Below are positions 28,790 through 37,943 of a stretch of DNA of 64,000 bases, piece by piece. Location of the stretch: the NCBI RefSeq assembly GCF_000786695.1, contig NZ_CP009962.1, forward strand, positions 4,092,001-4,156,000, read 5' to 3'. The stretch's first letter is position 1. Each line of letters begins with the position of its first letter. This DNA comes from Collimonas arenae (lineage in GTDB: Bacteria > Pseudomonadota > Gammaproteobacteria > Burkholderiales > Burkholderiaceae_D). The notes beneath the pieces were generated by a model. The model saw only the letters and a list, made by a program, of their open reading frames with translations. It was not told the DNA's origin and ran no database searches. The position numbers and the translations under genes are program-made.

Positions 28790-29746
28790 TTACCCGAGCC
28801 AGACCGCAGCCGACAATAACAGCAGCAAAAACATCCATAGCAACAAAGCGCGCCAGACCAGGCCGACTGTACTTTGCAACGCACGCGGTGTAGGGATGTC
28901 GCCTGGCGGAGTGTCGCCATCCATGGCAGTCGAATCAACCGTTGACGCATCTGCCGGCAAGATCACCGCAGCAGTTTCCAATGGCGTGCCGAGCAGCACT
29001 CCCATGGCGCCGCCACCCGTCGAAAGAATAATGCCGTCAGTCTCGTTTTTCCAGCGTTCGGCGAAATTGCGCCACGCATAAATCGCATCTTCGAAATTAC
29101 CAACCACGGCAAATGCCGCCGCAGTCAAACGCGCAGGAATCCAGTCTATCCAATAAAATGCCTGGGCCGCAAAACGCCCGAAAGCTTCGTTACGCATATG
29201 GTCGGGCTCATTCCAGCCACGCGCCAGATACTCTGCAATGCGATACATGACGGCCAAGGCTGGGCCGACCGGCATCAGAAACCAGAAAAATACGCCAAAC
29301 ACATGGCGATGAGTGGTGATCAGCGCTTTCTCTACTGCGATACGGGAGATTTCACTCACATCCATATCCGTAGTGTCGATCTTGGCCCATTCTGCCAACA
29401 AGGTCCGCGCAGTAGCTTCGTCGCCACTGTTGAGCGCGAGTTGGATCGAACTGAAATAATGACTGTAGTGCCTGAAGCCCAGCGTCAGGTAGACGATCAG
29501 AATATTCCACAACAACGCCGCCCAGGCGCCTATATGCACGCATAACCAATAAATCAGCGCAGTCGGCACTGTCAGCGCCAGTATCACGCAAAACCAGCCC
29601 AGCCTGCCCTGACGCGCCTGCCCGGCATTGAACGAAGCCTCTATCTTGCTTGCGAAAGCCTTTACCCATGCGTACACGGGATTATCCGCGCGGAGCGGCT
29701 TCAGTTGTTCGATCAGCAATGCAAACAGAATAGAGAGAAATGTCAT
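28790..29746 (-). CDS. CobD/CbiB-like membrane protein
   Basis: This 318-residue integral membrane protein opens MTFLSILFALLIEQLKPL, with an N-terminal helix. It has further helices near 50-95, 155-175 and the extreme C-terminus (LVWRALLLWMFLLLLLSAAVWLG). The central region (FGRFAAQAFYWIDWIPARLTAAAFAVVGNFEDAIYAWR) resembles CbiB, which attaches aminopropanol to adenosyl-cobyric acid. No other cobalamin gene is nearby, so true cobalamin synthesis is uncertain. Stand-alone proteins of this type are frequent next to the Nudix gene found here at 29962. Confidence 0.8.
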   Translation of the reverse strand: MTFLSILFALLIEQLKPLRADNPVYAWVKAFASKIEASFNAGQARQGRLGWFCVILALTVPTALIYWLCVHIGAWAALLWNILIVYLTLGFRHYSHYFSSIQLALNSGDEATARTLLAEWAKIDTTDMDVSEISRIAVEKALITTHRHVFGVFFWFLMPVGPALAVMYRIAEYLARGWNEPDHMRNEAFGRFAAQAFYWIDWIPARLTAAAFAVVGNFEDAIYAWRNFAERWKNETDGIILSTGGGAMGVLLGTPLETAAVILPADASTVDSTAMDGDTPPGDIPTPRALQSTVGLVWRALLLWMFLLLLLSAAVWLG

Positions 29747-29961
29747 TAACCAGCCTTATAAGTCAACCCACGGCGCAGCAAGATGCTGCCATAACCGGCA
29801 TCCCATCACCGCGCAGAACGCGGCGCGCTGGCCTTGCCGTCACATCTGAAATTGCAATATCCCATACGATAACGCAGCATAGGCGGAGAATCAAACTTGT
29901 ATCGAAATTGCTGCCCTCCATTAGCGTATTTTCTATCCGCTTATCTTTGCATTCGATCATT

Positions 29962-30636
29962 CTATGCACGCAGAAAGTGGAACAGATTTCTCAACATCGC
30001 AGCAGTGGCGCCCCAGATAAAAAAACGCTCGTAAGGCATCGCATAAAAACTGCGACGATAACCGTCAGGCAGATCGATACTACGCAATTGATGATTCAAG
30101 CCATCCATCAGGAATGCCAGCGGCACTTCAAATATTTCCGCCACCTCGTCTGGATCCGCGCGCAAATTCACCGGCGGATTGACCAGGCACACCACGGGCG
30201 TGACCCGATAGCCGGTGCCGGTAAAGTACTCCGGCATGGTGCCAATCACCTCGACCTGATTGCGCGCCAAACCGATTTCCTCTTCCGCTTCACGCAAAGC
30301 CGTTTCTATCGGCGAGGCATCGCTCTCCTCCATCCGCCCACCCGGAAAACTCACTTGCCCGGCGTGATCCGTCAGATGCGCGGAGCGCTGGGTAAACAGC
30401 AGGGTTGGCTGCTCTTCGTGCATGACGATAGGAATCAGCACCGATGCCGGCGTCACAGGCTTGCCCGGCGACATGCGCAGAATGGCTTGACTATCCATGT
30501 TTTCGGGATGCCATTCCGGCTGGTGGGCAAAACGCTTGCGCAGCCATGCTGCGTTCATCCTTTCCGGCGCCAGCGCAGACTCGCCGGCCACCGCATCGAC
30601 GGGCAGCATCAAAGGATCGAAAGTCAATTTAACCAA
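29962..30636 (-). CDS. CoA pyrophosphatase (NudL-like Nudix hydrolase)
   Basis: This 224-residue enzyme probably cleaves CoA or acyl-CoA to phosphopantetheine and 3',5'-ADP. The family signature TLLFTQRSAHLTDHAGQVSFPGG precedes the Nudix helix ALREAEEEIGL. The start is a TTG at 30636, supported by GAGGA seven bases upstream (AGAGGAATTTTC). The next ATG (30609) would remove nine residues and has no such site. It lies on the same strand as the CbiB-like gene, 215 bp upstream of it. Confidence 0.88.
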   Translation of the reverse strand: MVKLTFDPLMLPVDAVAGESALAPERMNAAWLRKRFAHQPEWHPENMDSQAILRMSPGKPVTPASVLIPIVMHEEQPTLLFTQRSAHLTDHAGQVSFPGGRMEESDASPIETALREAEEEIGLARNQVEVIGTMPEYFTGTGYRVTPVVCLVNPPVNLRADPDEVAEIFEVPLAFLMDGLNHQLRSIDLPDGYRRSFYAMPYERFFIWGATAAMLRNLFHFLRA

Positions 30637-30768
30637 GAAAATTCCTCTAACAAGCTTTTCAACACTTTACCGCGATGGCAATGAATGACCTACGGTATTC
30701 ACAGATCATAACAATTTCCGACATTTTACTTTACAGCAACACCAATCGGAGATTGATCAGCCGAATGC

Positions 30769-30800
30769 AAAAAAGGGGCGCCTGACGGCGCCCCTTTTTA
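30769..30800 (-). terminator. Rho-independent terminator after rplS
   Basis: The hairpin GGGGCGCC-TGAC-GGCGCCCC is flanked by A-runs and T-runs on both sides, so it can act in both directions. It lies 30 bp past the rplS stop and ends the rpsP-rimM-trmD-rplS transcript. Confidence 0.92.
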
Positions 30801-30829
30801 TGCAATACCTGTATCTGCTACGACACAAC

Positions 30830-31222
30830 TTACTCGGCCGCTGGTGCAGCCTTTGCAGTGTTGCGACGTTGTGGCAGTTTTTCCTTGATACGTGCCGATT
30901 TACCGGAACGCTCACGCAGGTAGTACAGCTTGGCGCGACGGACATCGCCGCGACGCTTGACTTCGATCGAAGCGATCAATGGCGAGTACAGTTGGAATGT
31001 ACGCTCAACGCCTTCACCCGAAGAAATCTTGCGGACGATAAAGTTGGAGTTCAAACCACGGTTACGACGCGAAATCACGACGCCTTCGTAAGCCTGGGCG
31101 CGCTTGCGCGTACCTTCAACTACGTTGACGTTGACGACGACTGTATCGCCAGGTGCGAAATCAGGGATATTCTTGCCGAGACGGGCAATTTCTTCTTGCT
31201 CAAGTTGTTGGATCAAGTCCAT
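30830..31222 (-). CDS. rplS: 50S ribosomal protein L19
   Basis: This 130-residue large-subunit protein starts [28 protein letters not shown], the canonical L19 opening. I use the ATG at 31222 rather than an in-frame codon four residues earlier. [41 protein letters not shown] sequence is highly conserved. The C-terminus carries a Lys/Ala extension ([16 protein letters not shown]) longer than in E. coli (115 residues). It is the last gene of the rpsP operon, 168 bp after trmD, and is followed by a strong terminator. Confidence 0.97.
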   Translation of the reverse strand: MDLIQQLEQEEIARLGKNIPDFAPGDTVVVNVNVVEGTRKRAQAYEGVVISRRNRGLNSNFIVRKISSGEGVERTFQLYSPLIASIEVKRRGDVRRAKLYYLRERSGKSARIKEKLPQRRNTAKAAPAAE

Positions 31223-31390
31223 TTTTAGCTCCATATACCATCTTGCTGACGCCGTTTTGTGTCTTGGCTTCTAGCCAGGCCACTGCTCAGTAGAGGATGG
31301 GGTTAAACACAGGCGGCCGGCTGGCCTCCTCTTGGTACTGCCGTTTTTACTACTTTGCTACTAACTACAACAGATCGGGCGCTTACGCAC

Positions 31391-32140
31391 TCAACCTATA
31401 TTCCGTAAAAATTTTTCATCTGCAGTGCTTAGCAAGCCAGCCGCGCGTATCTTTTGAATCAGGTCCGGGCGCTTCTTTGCTGTTGCCGTCAGCATCTGCT
31501 GACGCCGCCATTTTTCGATTTCAGCGTGATGACCGCCCATCAACACCGGCGGCACTCCCACGCCTTCATACTGTTCAGGCCGTGTGTAATGAGGACAATC
31601 CAGCAAGCCGTTGACAAAACTGTCCTCGACCGCAGATGCACCGTCATTCAATACGCCAGGCAACTGCCGGATTACCGCGTCCATCAAAGCCATCGCCGGC
31701 AATTCACCACCGGACAGAACGAAATCGCCAAGGCTGATTTCCTCATCCACGCAACGGTCCAGCAAACGCTGGTCCACCGCTTCATAACGACCGCACAGCA
31801 ATACCAGGCCGGGTTCGCTACGCAATTCCATGACACGCTGATGCGTCAGCGGCTGGCCTTGCGGCGACAAATAGATAACTCTTGGTGTAGGCAGGCTTTG
31901 TTGCTGCTGACGCGCCTTGGCAGCGTCAAGCGCTGCTTCCAGCGGCTTCGCCATCATCACCATGCCGGGTCCGCCACCATAAGGCCGGTCATCCACGGTA
32001 CGATGATTGTCGGTGGTGAAATCACGCGGATTCCACAAAGTCAGTTCACACTTTTTCTGCTCAAATGCGCGTCGGGTAACGCCCGACTGCGTCAATGCAG
32101 CAAACATTTCTGGAAACAGAGTGACGACATCAAATTGCAT
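31391..32140 (-). CDS. trmD: tRNA (guanine-N1-)-methyltransferase
   Basis: This 249-residue enzyme methylates G37 of tRNAs that read CNN codons, preventing +1 frameshifting. The start is ATG 32140 ([13 protein letters not shown]), preceded by AAGGTGA; an upstream GTG at 32194 would add 18 residues that the family lacks. Knot-fold SAM motifs are clear: [25 protein letters not shown] and [19 protein letters not shown], followed by [15 protein letters not shown]. Third gene of the operon, between rimM and rplS. Confidence 0.97.
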   Translation of the reverse strand: MQFDVVTLFPEMFAALTQSGVTRRAFEQKKCELTLWNPRDFTTDNHRTVDDRPYGGGPGMVMMAKPLEAALDAAKARQQQQSLPTPRVIYLSPQGQPLTHQRVMELRSEPGLVLLCGRYEAVDQRLLDRCVDEEISLGDFVLSGGELPAMALMDAVIRQLPGVLNDGASAVEDSFVNGLLDCPHYTRPEQYEGVGVPPVLMGGHHAEIEKWRRQQMLTATAKKRPDLIQKIRAAGLLSTADEKFLRNIG

Positions 32141-32221
32141 ACCGCTCACCTTCTTGTTCCGCTCGTAATCCGCGATCTGGATCTTGTTTGCCACTTCAGC
32201 TGCCTGGGACTCAATCCGGAT

Positions 32222-32815
32222 TCAATAATCCAGACCCCAGTCAACCGTGATTTTCTTTGCTGCCTGATCCACCGTCTTGACGAACTGCTCAACAAACGGG
32301 ATCAATAATTCTGGTGCTGCCTTATTCTGGTCTTTGCCTTGATCGGCGACTGCCGGCACGGTAATCCGAAGAATCGGATGTGCGCCGTTGTCCATCAGAT
32401 CAGCGACCACACCCAGATGTTCACCCTGCAGATTTTCAACCACCAGGCCGATCAAATCGACCCAATAGAATTCATCGTCCGAGAGCGCCGGGAAATGGCT
32501 GCGTGGAATATGCACCACAGTGCCCTTCATGGCTTCGGCTGCATCGCGCCCTGCCACGCCCATCAGGCGCGCCACAATGTCGCCACTGTGATTTTTGGCC
32601 TGCATCATTTCAACATCGCGCAATTCCGGCGAGTTCTGCCGGCCTAGCCACCATGTCTTGGCGTGCAACAGCGCATCTGCATCCGCTGAATACGATTTTA
32701 TCCGCACCCAGCCATTGATACCGTAAGCGCCGGTAATGTAACCGACCACGACCAAATCCGAAGGTATTGCAGTCCCGGTTTGTGCTGTGGTCGACAAAGC
32801 TACTAACGCGCTCAA
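32222..32815 (-). CDS. rimM: 16S rRNA processing protein RimM
   Basis: This 197-residue assembly factor for the 30S subunit head binds S19. The N-terminal barrel has VVVGYITGAYGINGWVRIKS. The C-terminal PRC-barrel has FYWVDLIGLVVENLQGEHLGVVADLMDNGAHPILRI and ELLIPFVEQFVKTVD, ending WGLDY. An N-terminal leader of about 20 residues rich in Ser/Thr is not part of the fold, so a later start cannot be excluded. It lies 17 bp after rpsP and before trmD, the usual order. Confidence 0.96.
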   Translation of the reverse strand: MSALVALSTTAQTGTAIPSDLVVVGYITGAYGINGWVRIKSYSADADALLHAKTWWLGRQNSPELRDVEMMQAKNHSGDIVARLMGVAGRDAAEAMKGTVVHIPRSHFPALSDDEFYWVDLIGLVVENLQGEHLGVVADLMDNGAHPILRITVPAVADQGKDQNKAAPELLIPFVEQFVKTVDQAAKKITVDWGLDY

Positions 32816-32832
32816 CGGTTCAAGCCACAGAC

Positions 32833-33087
32833 TTAAGCTGCGGTTTTCTTGGCAGCGTCAGCAACCAGACGTGCAACTGTCGGCGACATTTGTGCGCCAA
32901 CACCTTGCCAATGCGTCAGGCGATCCTGAGCAATTCGGAAAGTCTCTTCAGCGCCAGACGCTACCGGATTGTAAAAACCGATACGCTCGATGAAGCGACC
33001 GTCACGGCGATTGCGCGAATCAGTAGCTACGATGTTGTAAAAAGGACGCTTCTTTGCGCCACCACGGGATAAACGAATAACGACCAT
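32833..33087 (-). CDS. rpsP: 30S ribosomal protein S16
   Basis: This 84-residue small-subunit protein starts [41 protein letters not shown], fully canonical. The ATG at 33087 is used; an in-frame extension upstream overlaps the promoter and is rejected. Length matches E. coli S16 (82). It is the first gene of the operon. Confidence 0.97.
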   Translation of the reverse strand: MVVIRLSRGGAKKRPFYNIVATDSRNRRDGRFIERIGFYNPVASGAEETFRIAQDRLTHWQGVGAQMSPTVARLVADAAKKTAA

Positions 33088-33127
33088 AATGTTTCCAAAA
33101 AGTGTTCGAACACGGAAAAAGCCGCAA

Positions 33128-33157
33128 ATTATAACGCAAACTATACCCACCCCGCAA
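33128..33157 (-). promoter_or_regulatory. sigma-70 type promoter of the rpsP operon
   Basis: Reading the minus strand, a perfect -10 TATAAT lies at 33133-33128 and a weak -35 TTGCGG at 33157-33152, with an 18-bp spacer. A transcript would begin near 33121, giving a leader of about 34 bases before the rpsP ATG. The remaining 300 bp up to the TM2 gene show no other feature I can support. Confidence 0.65.
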
Positions 33158-33463
33158 CCTAAGCCGGTCGTCGGTGTGGCGTCACTACGTCAAAAAGGTA
33201 TTTGCAAGGCTGTAAAAATCGCTTTACCGCTCCATGAGCAAGTAACAAGCGCACTGGGTAGATGCTATCGATGACAGTCAATTGATTGAGGAAGTTGTAC
33301 ACTACACCCTCAATTCGCTGTCCGATGCTTACGATGCGCGTTGGCAACATCAGTAGCGATAACGGCGCTAGTATATTAGCAATTTCCTCATTTGAGGCAA
33401 AGTAGTGCATTTTGCGGTGTTTTTTGCAGCGTGCGACAAACAATTCACTCCCCGTCCCCACCA

Positions 33464-33883
33464 ATGCCCCTAAGCCACAAGAACAAAACACTTGCCACTT
33501 TTACAGCCACCGTATTCGGCAGCATTGGCTTGCACCGCTTTTACCTGAAAGGTCCCAGCGATATCTGGGGCTGGCTGCACTTTGCAACTTTGCCAACATC
33601 ATTGCTGGCTTACTGGCTGTGGGGCAAAGACCAGCAGGTAGCTTTCCTGTTTGCGCCATTGATTATCTCGGGACTGGTTGCCTGCCTGGAATCACTGATC
33701 ATCGGCCTGACTCCGGATGAAAAATGGGATGCAAAATACAACGCCCATTCCGGCCGCCAGTCGGACTCCAGCTGGTTTGTGATTTTGCTGGTGGTCCTGA
33801 CCCTGGGCGTCGGCGCGATTGCCCTGATAGGCGCCATTGCGCGCACTTTCGACCTGTTGTTCACAGGTGGCGCCTATGGTTGA
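33464..33883 (+). CDS. TM2-domain membrane protein
   Basis: This 139-residue protein starts at ATG 33464 (MPLSHKNKTLATFTATVFGSIGLHRFYLKGPSDIWGW). The TM2 signature of a helix, GxHRFYLG-like turn (GLHRFYLKG) and second helix is clear. A third and fourth hydrophobic segment follow (LFAPLIISGLVACLESLIIGL and WFVILLVVLTLGVGAIALIGAIA). TM2 proteins are small inner-membrane proteins of undefined role. It is followed by a bidirectional terminator interrupted by a mobile element and converges on the acyl-CoA dehydrogenase gene. Confidence 0.85.
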   Translation: MPLSHKNKTLATFTATVFGSIGLHRFYLKGPSDIWGWLHFATLPTSLLAYWLWGKDQQVAFLFAPLIISGLVACLESLIIGLTPDEKWDAKYNAHSGRQSDSSWFVILLVVLTLGVGAIALIGAIARTFDLLFTGGAYG

Positions 33884-33932
33884 ACCTGCCACGCACCTCA
33901 TGAAACGACAATAAAAAAAGCAGCCAACCGGC

Positions 33933-34129
33933 TAATGCCGTTCAGTTAAGGATTTTTCTTTGTTACCCGAACGGCATATTTCTTTGGTCTGCCCTTGACG
34001 GCCCGGTCGAACTGATGACCGGGCCATTCTTCATTCAGGAGGGTAACCAGCCTTTCTCGCAAATGCTTCATGAATGCCGGTAACTTGCCATAAATAAAAA
34101 TGCCGTTCAGTCTTAACTGAACGGCATTA
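33933..34129 (-). mobile_element. 197-bp MITE-like element, copy 1
   Basis: The element has perfect 18-bp terminal inverted repeats (TAATGCCGTTCAGTTAAG at 33933-33950, and its complement ending at 34129). A perfect 10-bp direct repeat GCCAACCGGC flanks it at 33923-33932 and 34130-34139. Internally it can form three hairpins: 33935-33943 with 33969-33977, GGCCCGGTC (34000-34008) with GACCGGGCC (34017-34025), and a 12-bp stem with loop CTTA at 34100-34127. A minus-strand frame inside looks like a transposase tail. Size and lack of a full transposase make it non-autonomous. A second copy with six differences is at 53101-53296. The 10-bp duplication fits IS4-family habits. Confidence 0.88.
33946..34071 (-). 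pseudogene. transposase C-terminal remnant (IS4-like) inside the element
   Basis: The 41-residue frame starts MKHLRERLVTLLNEEW and ends GRPKKYAVRVTKKNP, with the stop codon inside the terminal inverted repeat. A basic tail of the form VKxRPKxY is what many IS4-family transposases end with. This is judged from memory of the family, not by a search. In the copy at 53101 a one-base deletion puts a stop in this frame, so it is not maintained as a protein. Confidence 0.5.
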
Positions 34130-34162
34130 GCCAACCGGCTGCTTTTTTCGCTTGGAACAAGA

Positions 34163-35953
34163 TCAGAACTGATCTTCCGTCAGCGCCATCACGCCGCTGC
34201 TACCCTCTGTGATCGAGATACGGAAAGCATCTGCCTGGGACAGGATATGTTCAGCAAAGAAGCGCGCCGTACCGATCTTGGCCTGATAGAAACCGTTGTC
34301 ACCGCTACCGGCAGCCAGTTTTTGCGCAGCCACCAGAGCCGCGCGGCCCAGCTGCCAGCCACCCAGCACGATCCCCGCCAGCTTCAGATACGGCACGCTG
34401 CCGGCAAACACACCTTTGATATCGCTCTTCAGATTATCAACAACGTAAGTAACAACCTGCTCCAAGGCATCAGCGCCGATGGCTAGCTGCTTGCTGATCG
34501 CAACCAAGTCAGCCACACCACTGCCGGCCAGTTCGCCTTGCGTAGCACGCACTTGCGCGATGATACCCTTGGCGACAGCACCGCCATCGCGCACCGTCTT
34601 GCGACCGATCAGATCGTTGGCCTGGATTGCGGTAGTACCTTCGTAGATCGTCAGGATCCGTGCGTCGCGATAGAACTGCGCGGCGCCGGTCTCTTCAATA
34701 AAACCCATGCCGCCGTGGATCTGCACGCCGGTCGATGCCACATCGATCGACAGCTCAGTCGACCAGCCCTTGACCACTGGCACCATGTACTCATAGAACG
34801 CTTGATTCGCCTTGCGTGTCGCTTCATCGGCGTGATGATGCGCTGCGTCGTGCGCAGCCGCAGTCACGTAGGCCAACGCCCGCGCACCTTCGATCTGCGA
34901 GCGCATGCTCATCAGCATACGACGCACATCCGGCTGATGAATGATCGTCACGGCGCCGGCGGAGCCTGCCAGGTCGCGCGATTGCACGCGGTCCTTGGCA
35001 TAGGCCACGGCCTTTTGATAAGCCCGTTCGGCGACGCTGATGCCTTGCAGACCGACTGCAAAACGCGCCGCGTTCATCATGATGAACATATATTCGAGGC
35101 CACGATTTTCCTGCCCCACCAACGTACCGACCGCACCGCCATTGTCGCCGAACTGCAGCACGGCAGTCGGGCTGGCCTTGATGCCGAGCTTGTGCTCCAG
35201 CGAAACGCAATGGACATCGTTGCGCGCACCCGGAGTGCCATCGGCGTTGACCATGAATTTCGGGACGATGAACAGCGAGATACCCTTGACGCCATCAGGT
35301 GCACTCGGCGTACGCGCCAGCACCAGGTGCACGATATTCTCCGCCATATCGTGCTCACCGTAGGTGATGAAAATCTTGGTGCCGGAAATTTTGTAAGTGC
35401 CATCATCCTGCGGCACGGCGCGGGTACGCACCAGCGCCAGGTCGGAACCGGCTTGCGGCTCGGTCAGGTTCATGGTGCCAGTCCACTTTCCGGACACCAG
35501 GTTTTCCAGGTAAATACGCTTTTGTTCATCGCTGCCCGCAGTCAACAAGGCTTCGATGGCGCCATCGCTCAGCAACGGACACAGAGCGAATGAAAGATTG
35601 GCGGCATTCAGCATTTCGATGCATGGCGTCGCCACCAGCTTCGGCAAGCCCTGGCCGCCGAATTCGACCGGATGCTGCACACCTTGCCAGCCGGCGTCGG
35701 CAAATGCCTTGAAGGCTTCCTTGAAGCCTTTGCTGGTGGTGACTTGACCGTCATGCCAATAACTCGGCTCCAGATCGCCGCTACGATTCAGCGGCGCTAC
35801 CACCTCACTGCAAAATTTGGCGTTCTCTTGCAACACCGCTTCCACAGTTTCCGGGGTCGCATCTTCACAACCAGGCAGCGTACTGACCTGCTCCAGACCG
35901 GCCAGTTCGTTCAGCACGAACAGCATGTCTTTCAATGGGGCGACATAACTCAT
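34163..35953 (-). CDS. acyl-CoA dehydrogenase with C-terminal extension
   Basis: This 596-residue flavoprotein should catalyse the first, FAD-dependent step of fatty acyl-CoA oxidation and hand electrons to ETF, encoded upstream on the same strand. The start MSYVAPLKDMLFVLNELAGL is typical of the long bacterial form. The FAD/acyl region has GTMNLTEPQAGSDLALVRTRA and ISGTKIFITYGEHD. The C-terminal helical domain contains VQIHGGMGFIEETGAAQFYRDARILTIYEGTTAIQANDL, and a further 120-residue extension follows (LAGIVLGGWQLGRAALVAAQKL). Substrate length is not clear. The gap to etfA is 134 bp. Confidence 0.93.
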   Translation of the reverse strand: MSYVAPLKDMLFVLNELAGLEQVSTLPGCEDATPETVEAVLQENAKFCSEVVAPLNRSGDLEPSYWHDGQVTTSKGFKEAFKAFADAGWQGVQHPVEFGGQGLPKLVATPCIEMLNAANLSFALCPLLSDGAIEALLTAGSDEQKRIYLENLVSGKWTGTMNLTEPQAGSDLALVRTRAVPQDDGTYKISGTKIFITYGEHDMAENIVHLVLARTPSAPDGVKGISLFIVPKFMVNADGTPGARNDVHCVSLEHKLGIKASPTAVLQFGDNGGAVGTLVGQENRGLEYMFIMMNAARFAVGLQGISVAERAYQKAVAYAKDRVQSRDLAGSAGAVTIIHQPDVRRMLMSMRSQIEGARALAYVTAAAHDAAHHHADEATRKANQAFYEYMVPVVKGWSTELSIDVASTGVQIHGGMGFIEETGAAQFYRDARILTIYEGTTAIQANDLIGRKTVRDGGAVAKGIIAQVRATQGELAGSGVADLVAISKQLAIGADALEQVVTYVVDNLKSDIKGVFAGSVPYLKLAGIVLGGWQLGRAALVAAQKLAAGSGDNGFYQAKIGTARFFAEHILSQADAFRISITEGSSGVMALTEDQF

Positions 35954-36087
35954 GAGCTACTCCTAAAAATCGGGGTGGCACGAGAACCCGGCATTGCCAG
36001 CATTCACATTACCACCCCTATGCATTCGATTTTTGACAGAATGCCGAGATATTGCAACGTCTCGGCATTCATCAAGCGCCCGTCGGC

Positions 36088-37017
36088 TTAACCCAGCTCA
36101 GCCACCAGTTGCGGCACGATCTCGAACAGGTCGCCGACAATGCCGTAATCTGCCACCGAGAAAATCGGCGCTTCTTCATCCTTGTTGATCGCGACGATGA
36201 CCTTGGAATCCTTCATCCCTGCCAAATGCTGGATCGCACCGGAAATGCCGACGGCGATATACAGTTGCGGCGCGACGATCTTGCCGGTCTGGCCGACTTG
36301 CCAGTCGTTCGGTACAAAGCCCGCGTCAACTGCGGCGCGCGAAGCGCCCATCGCCGCACCCAGCTTATCTGCCAGCGGCTCCAGAAGCTTGAAGTTTTCA
36401 GCGGAACCCATGCCGCGACCACCGGAAACGATGATCTTGGCGGCGGTCAGTTCGGGGCGATCCGACTTGGCCAGTTCACGCGACACAAAAGCCGATTTGC
36501 CGAAGTCGGCAGCTGCAGCGATATTTTCCACTGCGGCCGAACCGCCGGCGGCAGCTGCATCGAAGCCAGTTGTGCGGACGGTGATGACTTTGACGGCATC
36601 GCTAGATTGCACGGTAGCGATGGCGTTGCCGGCGTAGATCGGACGCTCGAAAGTGTCCGGACTGTCGACCTTGGTGATTTCGGAAATCTGGCCGACGTCC
36701 AGTTTGGCGGCGACGCGCGGCAAAATATTTTTGCCGTACGCGGTGGCCGGCGCCAGGATGTGGCTATAAGCCGATGCCAGCGCCAGTACCTGTTCAGCAA
36801 CGTTCTCCGCCAGGCCATCGGCGAAGTAAGCGGCGTCGGCGACCAGTACCTTGGTGACGCCAGCCAGCTGCGCGGCGGCTTGTGCGGCGGCACTGCAATT
36901 GCTGCCAGCGACCAGTACGTGGACTTCGCCGCCACATTGGCTGGCGGCGGTAACTGTGTTGAGAGTGCTGCCTTTTAATGAGGCATTATCGTGTTCAGCA
37001 ATGACTAAGGCTGTCAT
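36088..37017 (-). CDS. etfA: electron transfer flavoprotein alpha subunit
   Basis: This 309-residue subunit binds FAD and pairs with EtfB to carry electrons from acyl-CoA dehydrogenases to the ETF:quinone oxidoreductase. The C-terminal FAD-binding signature is clear: [35 protein letters not shown], then [17 protein letters not shown]. The middle contains [31 protein letters not shown]. It starts [16 protein letters not shown]. It lies 97 bp after etfB. Confidence 0.97.
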   Translation of the reverse strand: MTALVIAEHDNASLKGSTLNTVTAASQCGGEVHVLVAGSNCSAAAQAAAQLAGVTKVLVADAAYFADGLAENVAEQVLALASAYSHILAPATAYGKNILPRVAAKLDVGQISEITKVDSPDTFERPIYAGNAIATVQSSDAVKVITVRTTGFDAAAAGGSAAVENIAAAADFGKSAFVSRELAKSDRPELTAAKIIVSGGRGMGSAENFKLLEPLADKLGAAMGASRAAVDAGFVPNDWQVGQTGKIVAPQLYIAVGISGAIQHLAGMKDSKVIVAINKDEEAPIFSVADYGIVGDLFEIVPQLVAELG

Positions 37018-37114
37018 GTGGGCTCCTGATTTTGTCTGCGCTCGCCTGCATTCATGCGGCGCTGCGCTTGGTTCTAGATAAGTGTTTTATAAGTGCTAGG
37101 CTCTTGCCAGGCGC

Positions 37115-37867
37115 TTACAGGACCTTGGCTTCGTTTTTCAGCTTGGCGACCAGGGTTGCCACGTCAGGCACCTTGATACCGGCGCTGCGCTTGGCAGGTT
37201 CCACTACTTTCAGCGTCTTCAGGCGCGGCGCAACGTCAACACCCAGATCGGCCGGCTTGAACACATCCAGCGTTTTCTTTTTGGCTTTCATGATGTTCGG
37301 CAGCGTCACATAGCGCGGCTCGTTCAGGCGCAAGTCAGTGGTGATGATAGCCGGCAGAGTCAGGGCGATGGTTTCCAGGCCGCCGTCGACTTCGCGCGTT
37401 ACCGTTACCTTGCCGTCTTCCAGCACGACTTTGGAAGCAAAAGTGGCTTGCGGCCAACCCAGCAACGCCGCCAGCATCTGGCCAGTCTGGTTGCAATCGT
37501 CGTCGATTGCTTGCTTGCCGAGGATGATCAACTGCGGCTGCTCCTTATCCGCGACGGCTTTCAACAACTTGGCTACCGCCAGCGGCTGCAGATCGGTATC
37601 AGCGGTGTCGACCAGGATGCCGCGGTCGGCGCCGATCGCCATGGCGGTGCGCAGAGTTTCCTGGCATTGAGTCACGCCGCAGGAAATCGCGATCACTTCA
37701 GTGACCTTGCCGCCTTCTTTCAGGCGCGTTGCTTCTTCCACCGCGATTTCGTCAAACGGATTCATCGACATCTTGACGTTGGCAATATCTACACCGCTGC
37801 CGTCCGACTTGACTCGTACCTTGACGTTGTAGTCGACGACACGCTTGACTGGTACTAATACTTTCAT
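37115..37867 (-). CDS. etfB: electron transfer flavoprotein beta subunit
   Basis: This 250-residue subunit holds structural AMP and docks the dehydrogenase. It opens [27 protein letters not shown] and has the EtfB signature [17 protein letters not shown] and [32 protein letters not shown]. It ends in the recognition-loop region [24 protein letters not shown]. It is the first gene of the etfB-etfA-acyl-CoA dehydrogenase run and sits about 100 bp after a candidate promoter with an operator-like palindrome. Confidence 0.97.
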   Translation of the reverse strand: MKVLVPVKRVVDYNVKVRVKSDGSGVDIANVKMSMNPFDEIAVEEATRLKEGGKVTEVIAISCGVTQCQETLRTAMAIGADRGILVDTADTDLQPLAVAKLLKAVADKEQPQLIILGKQAIDDDCNQTGQMLAALLGWPQATFASKVVLEDGKVTVTREVDGGLETIALTLPAIITTDLRLNEPRYVTLPNIMKAKKKTLDVFKPADLGVDVAPRLKTLKVVEPAKRSAGIKVPDVATLVAKLKNEAKVL

Positions 37868-37943
37868 CGTTATGCCTTTTTATGGAAATAAAAAATCTGG
37901 GTAGCGCGGACTGGCGCGACTAACGTAAAACTTAACGCCAAGG

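Larger units (their letters stand above)
33913..34148. terminator. bidirectional terminator split by a mobile element
   Basis: If 33933-34129 and one 10-bp duplicate are removed, the sequence reads AAAAAAGCAGCC-AACC-GGCTGCTTTTTT, a perfect 12-bp stem with a tetraloop between convergent genes. The arms now lie at 33913-33925 and 34137-34148. With the element present they can still pair, extended by GGC/GCC and the 18-bp terminal repeats, so a much larger hairpin ahead of the T-run remains possible. Confidence 0.85.

Noticed and set aside
33159..33491. 110-residue minus-strand frame upstream of rpsP
   Set aside because: It overlaps the TM2 gene start and runs up to the rpsP promoter, without a recognisable domain or ribosome site.
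33900..34160. Idea that the palindromic region is a simple terminator cluster or attenuator
   Set aside because: The exact terminal repeats, the perfect 10-bp direct duplications and the near-identical second copy at an unrelated locus are better explained by transposition.
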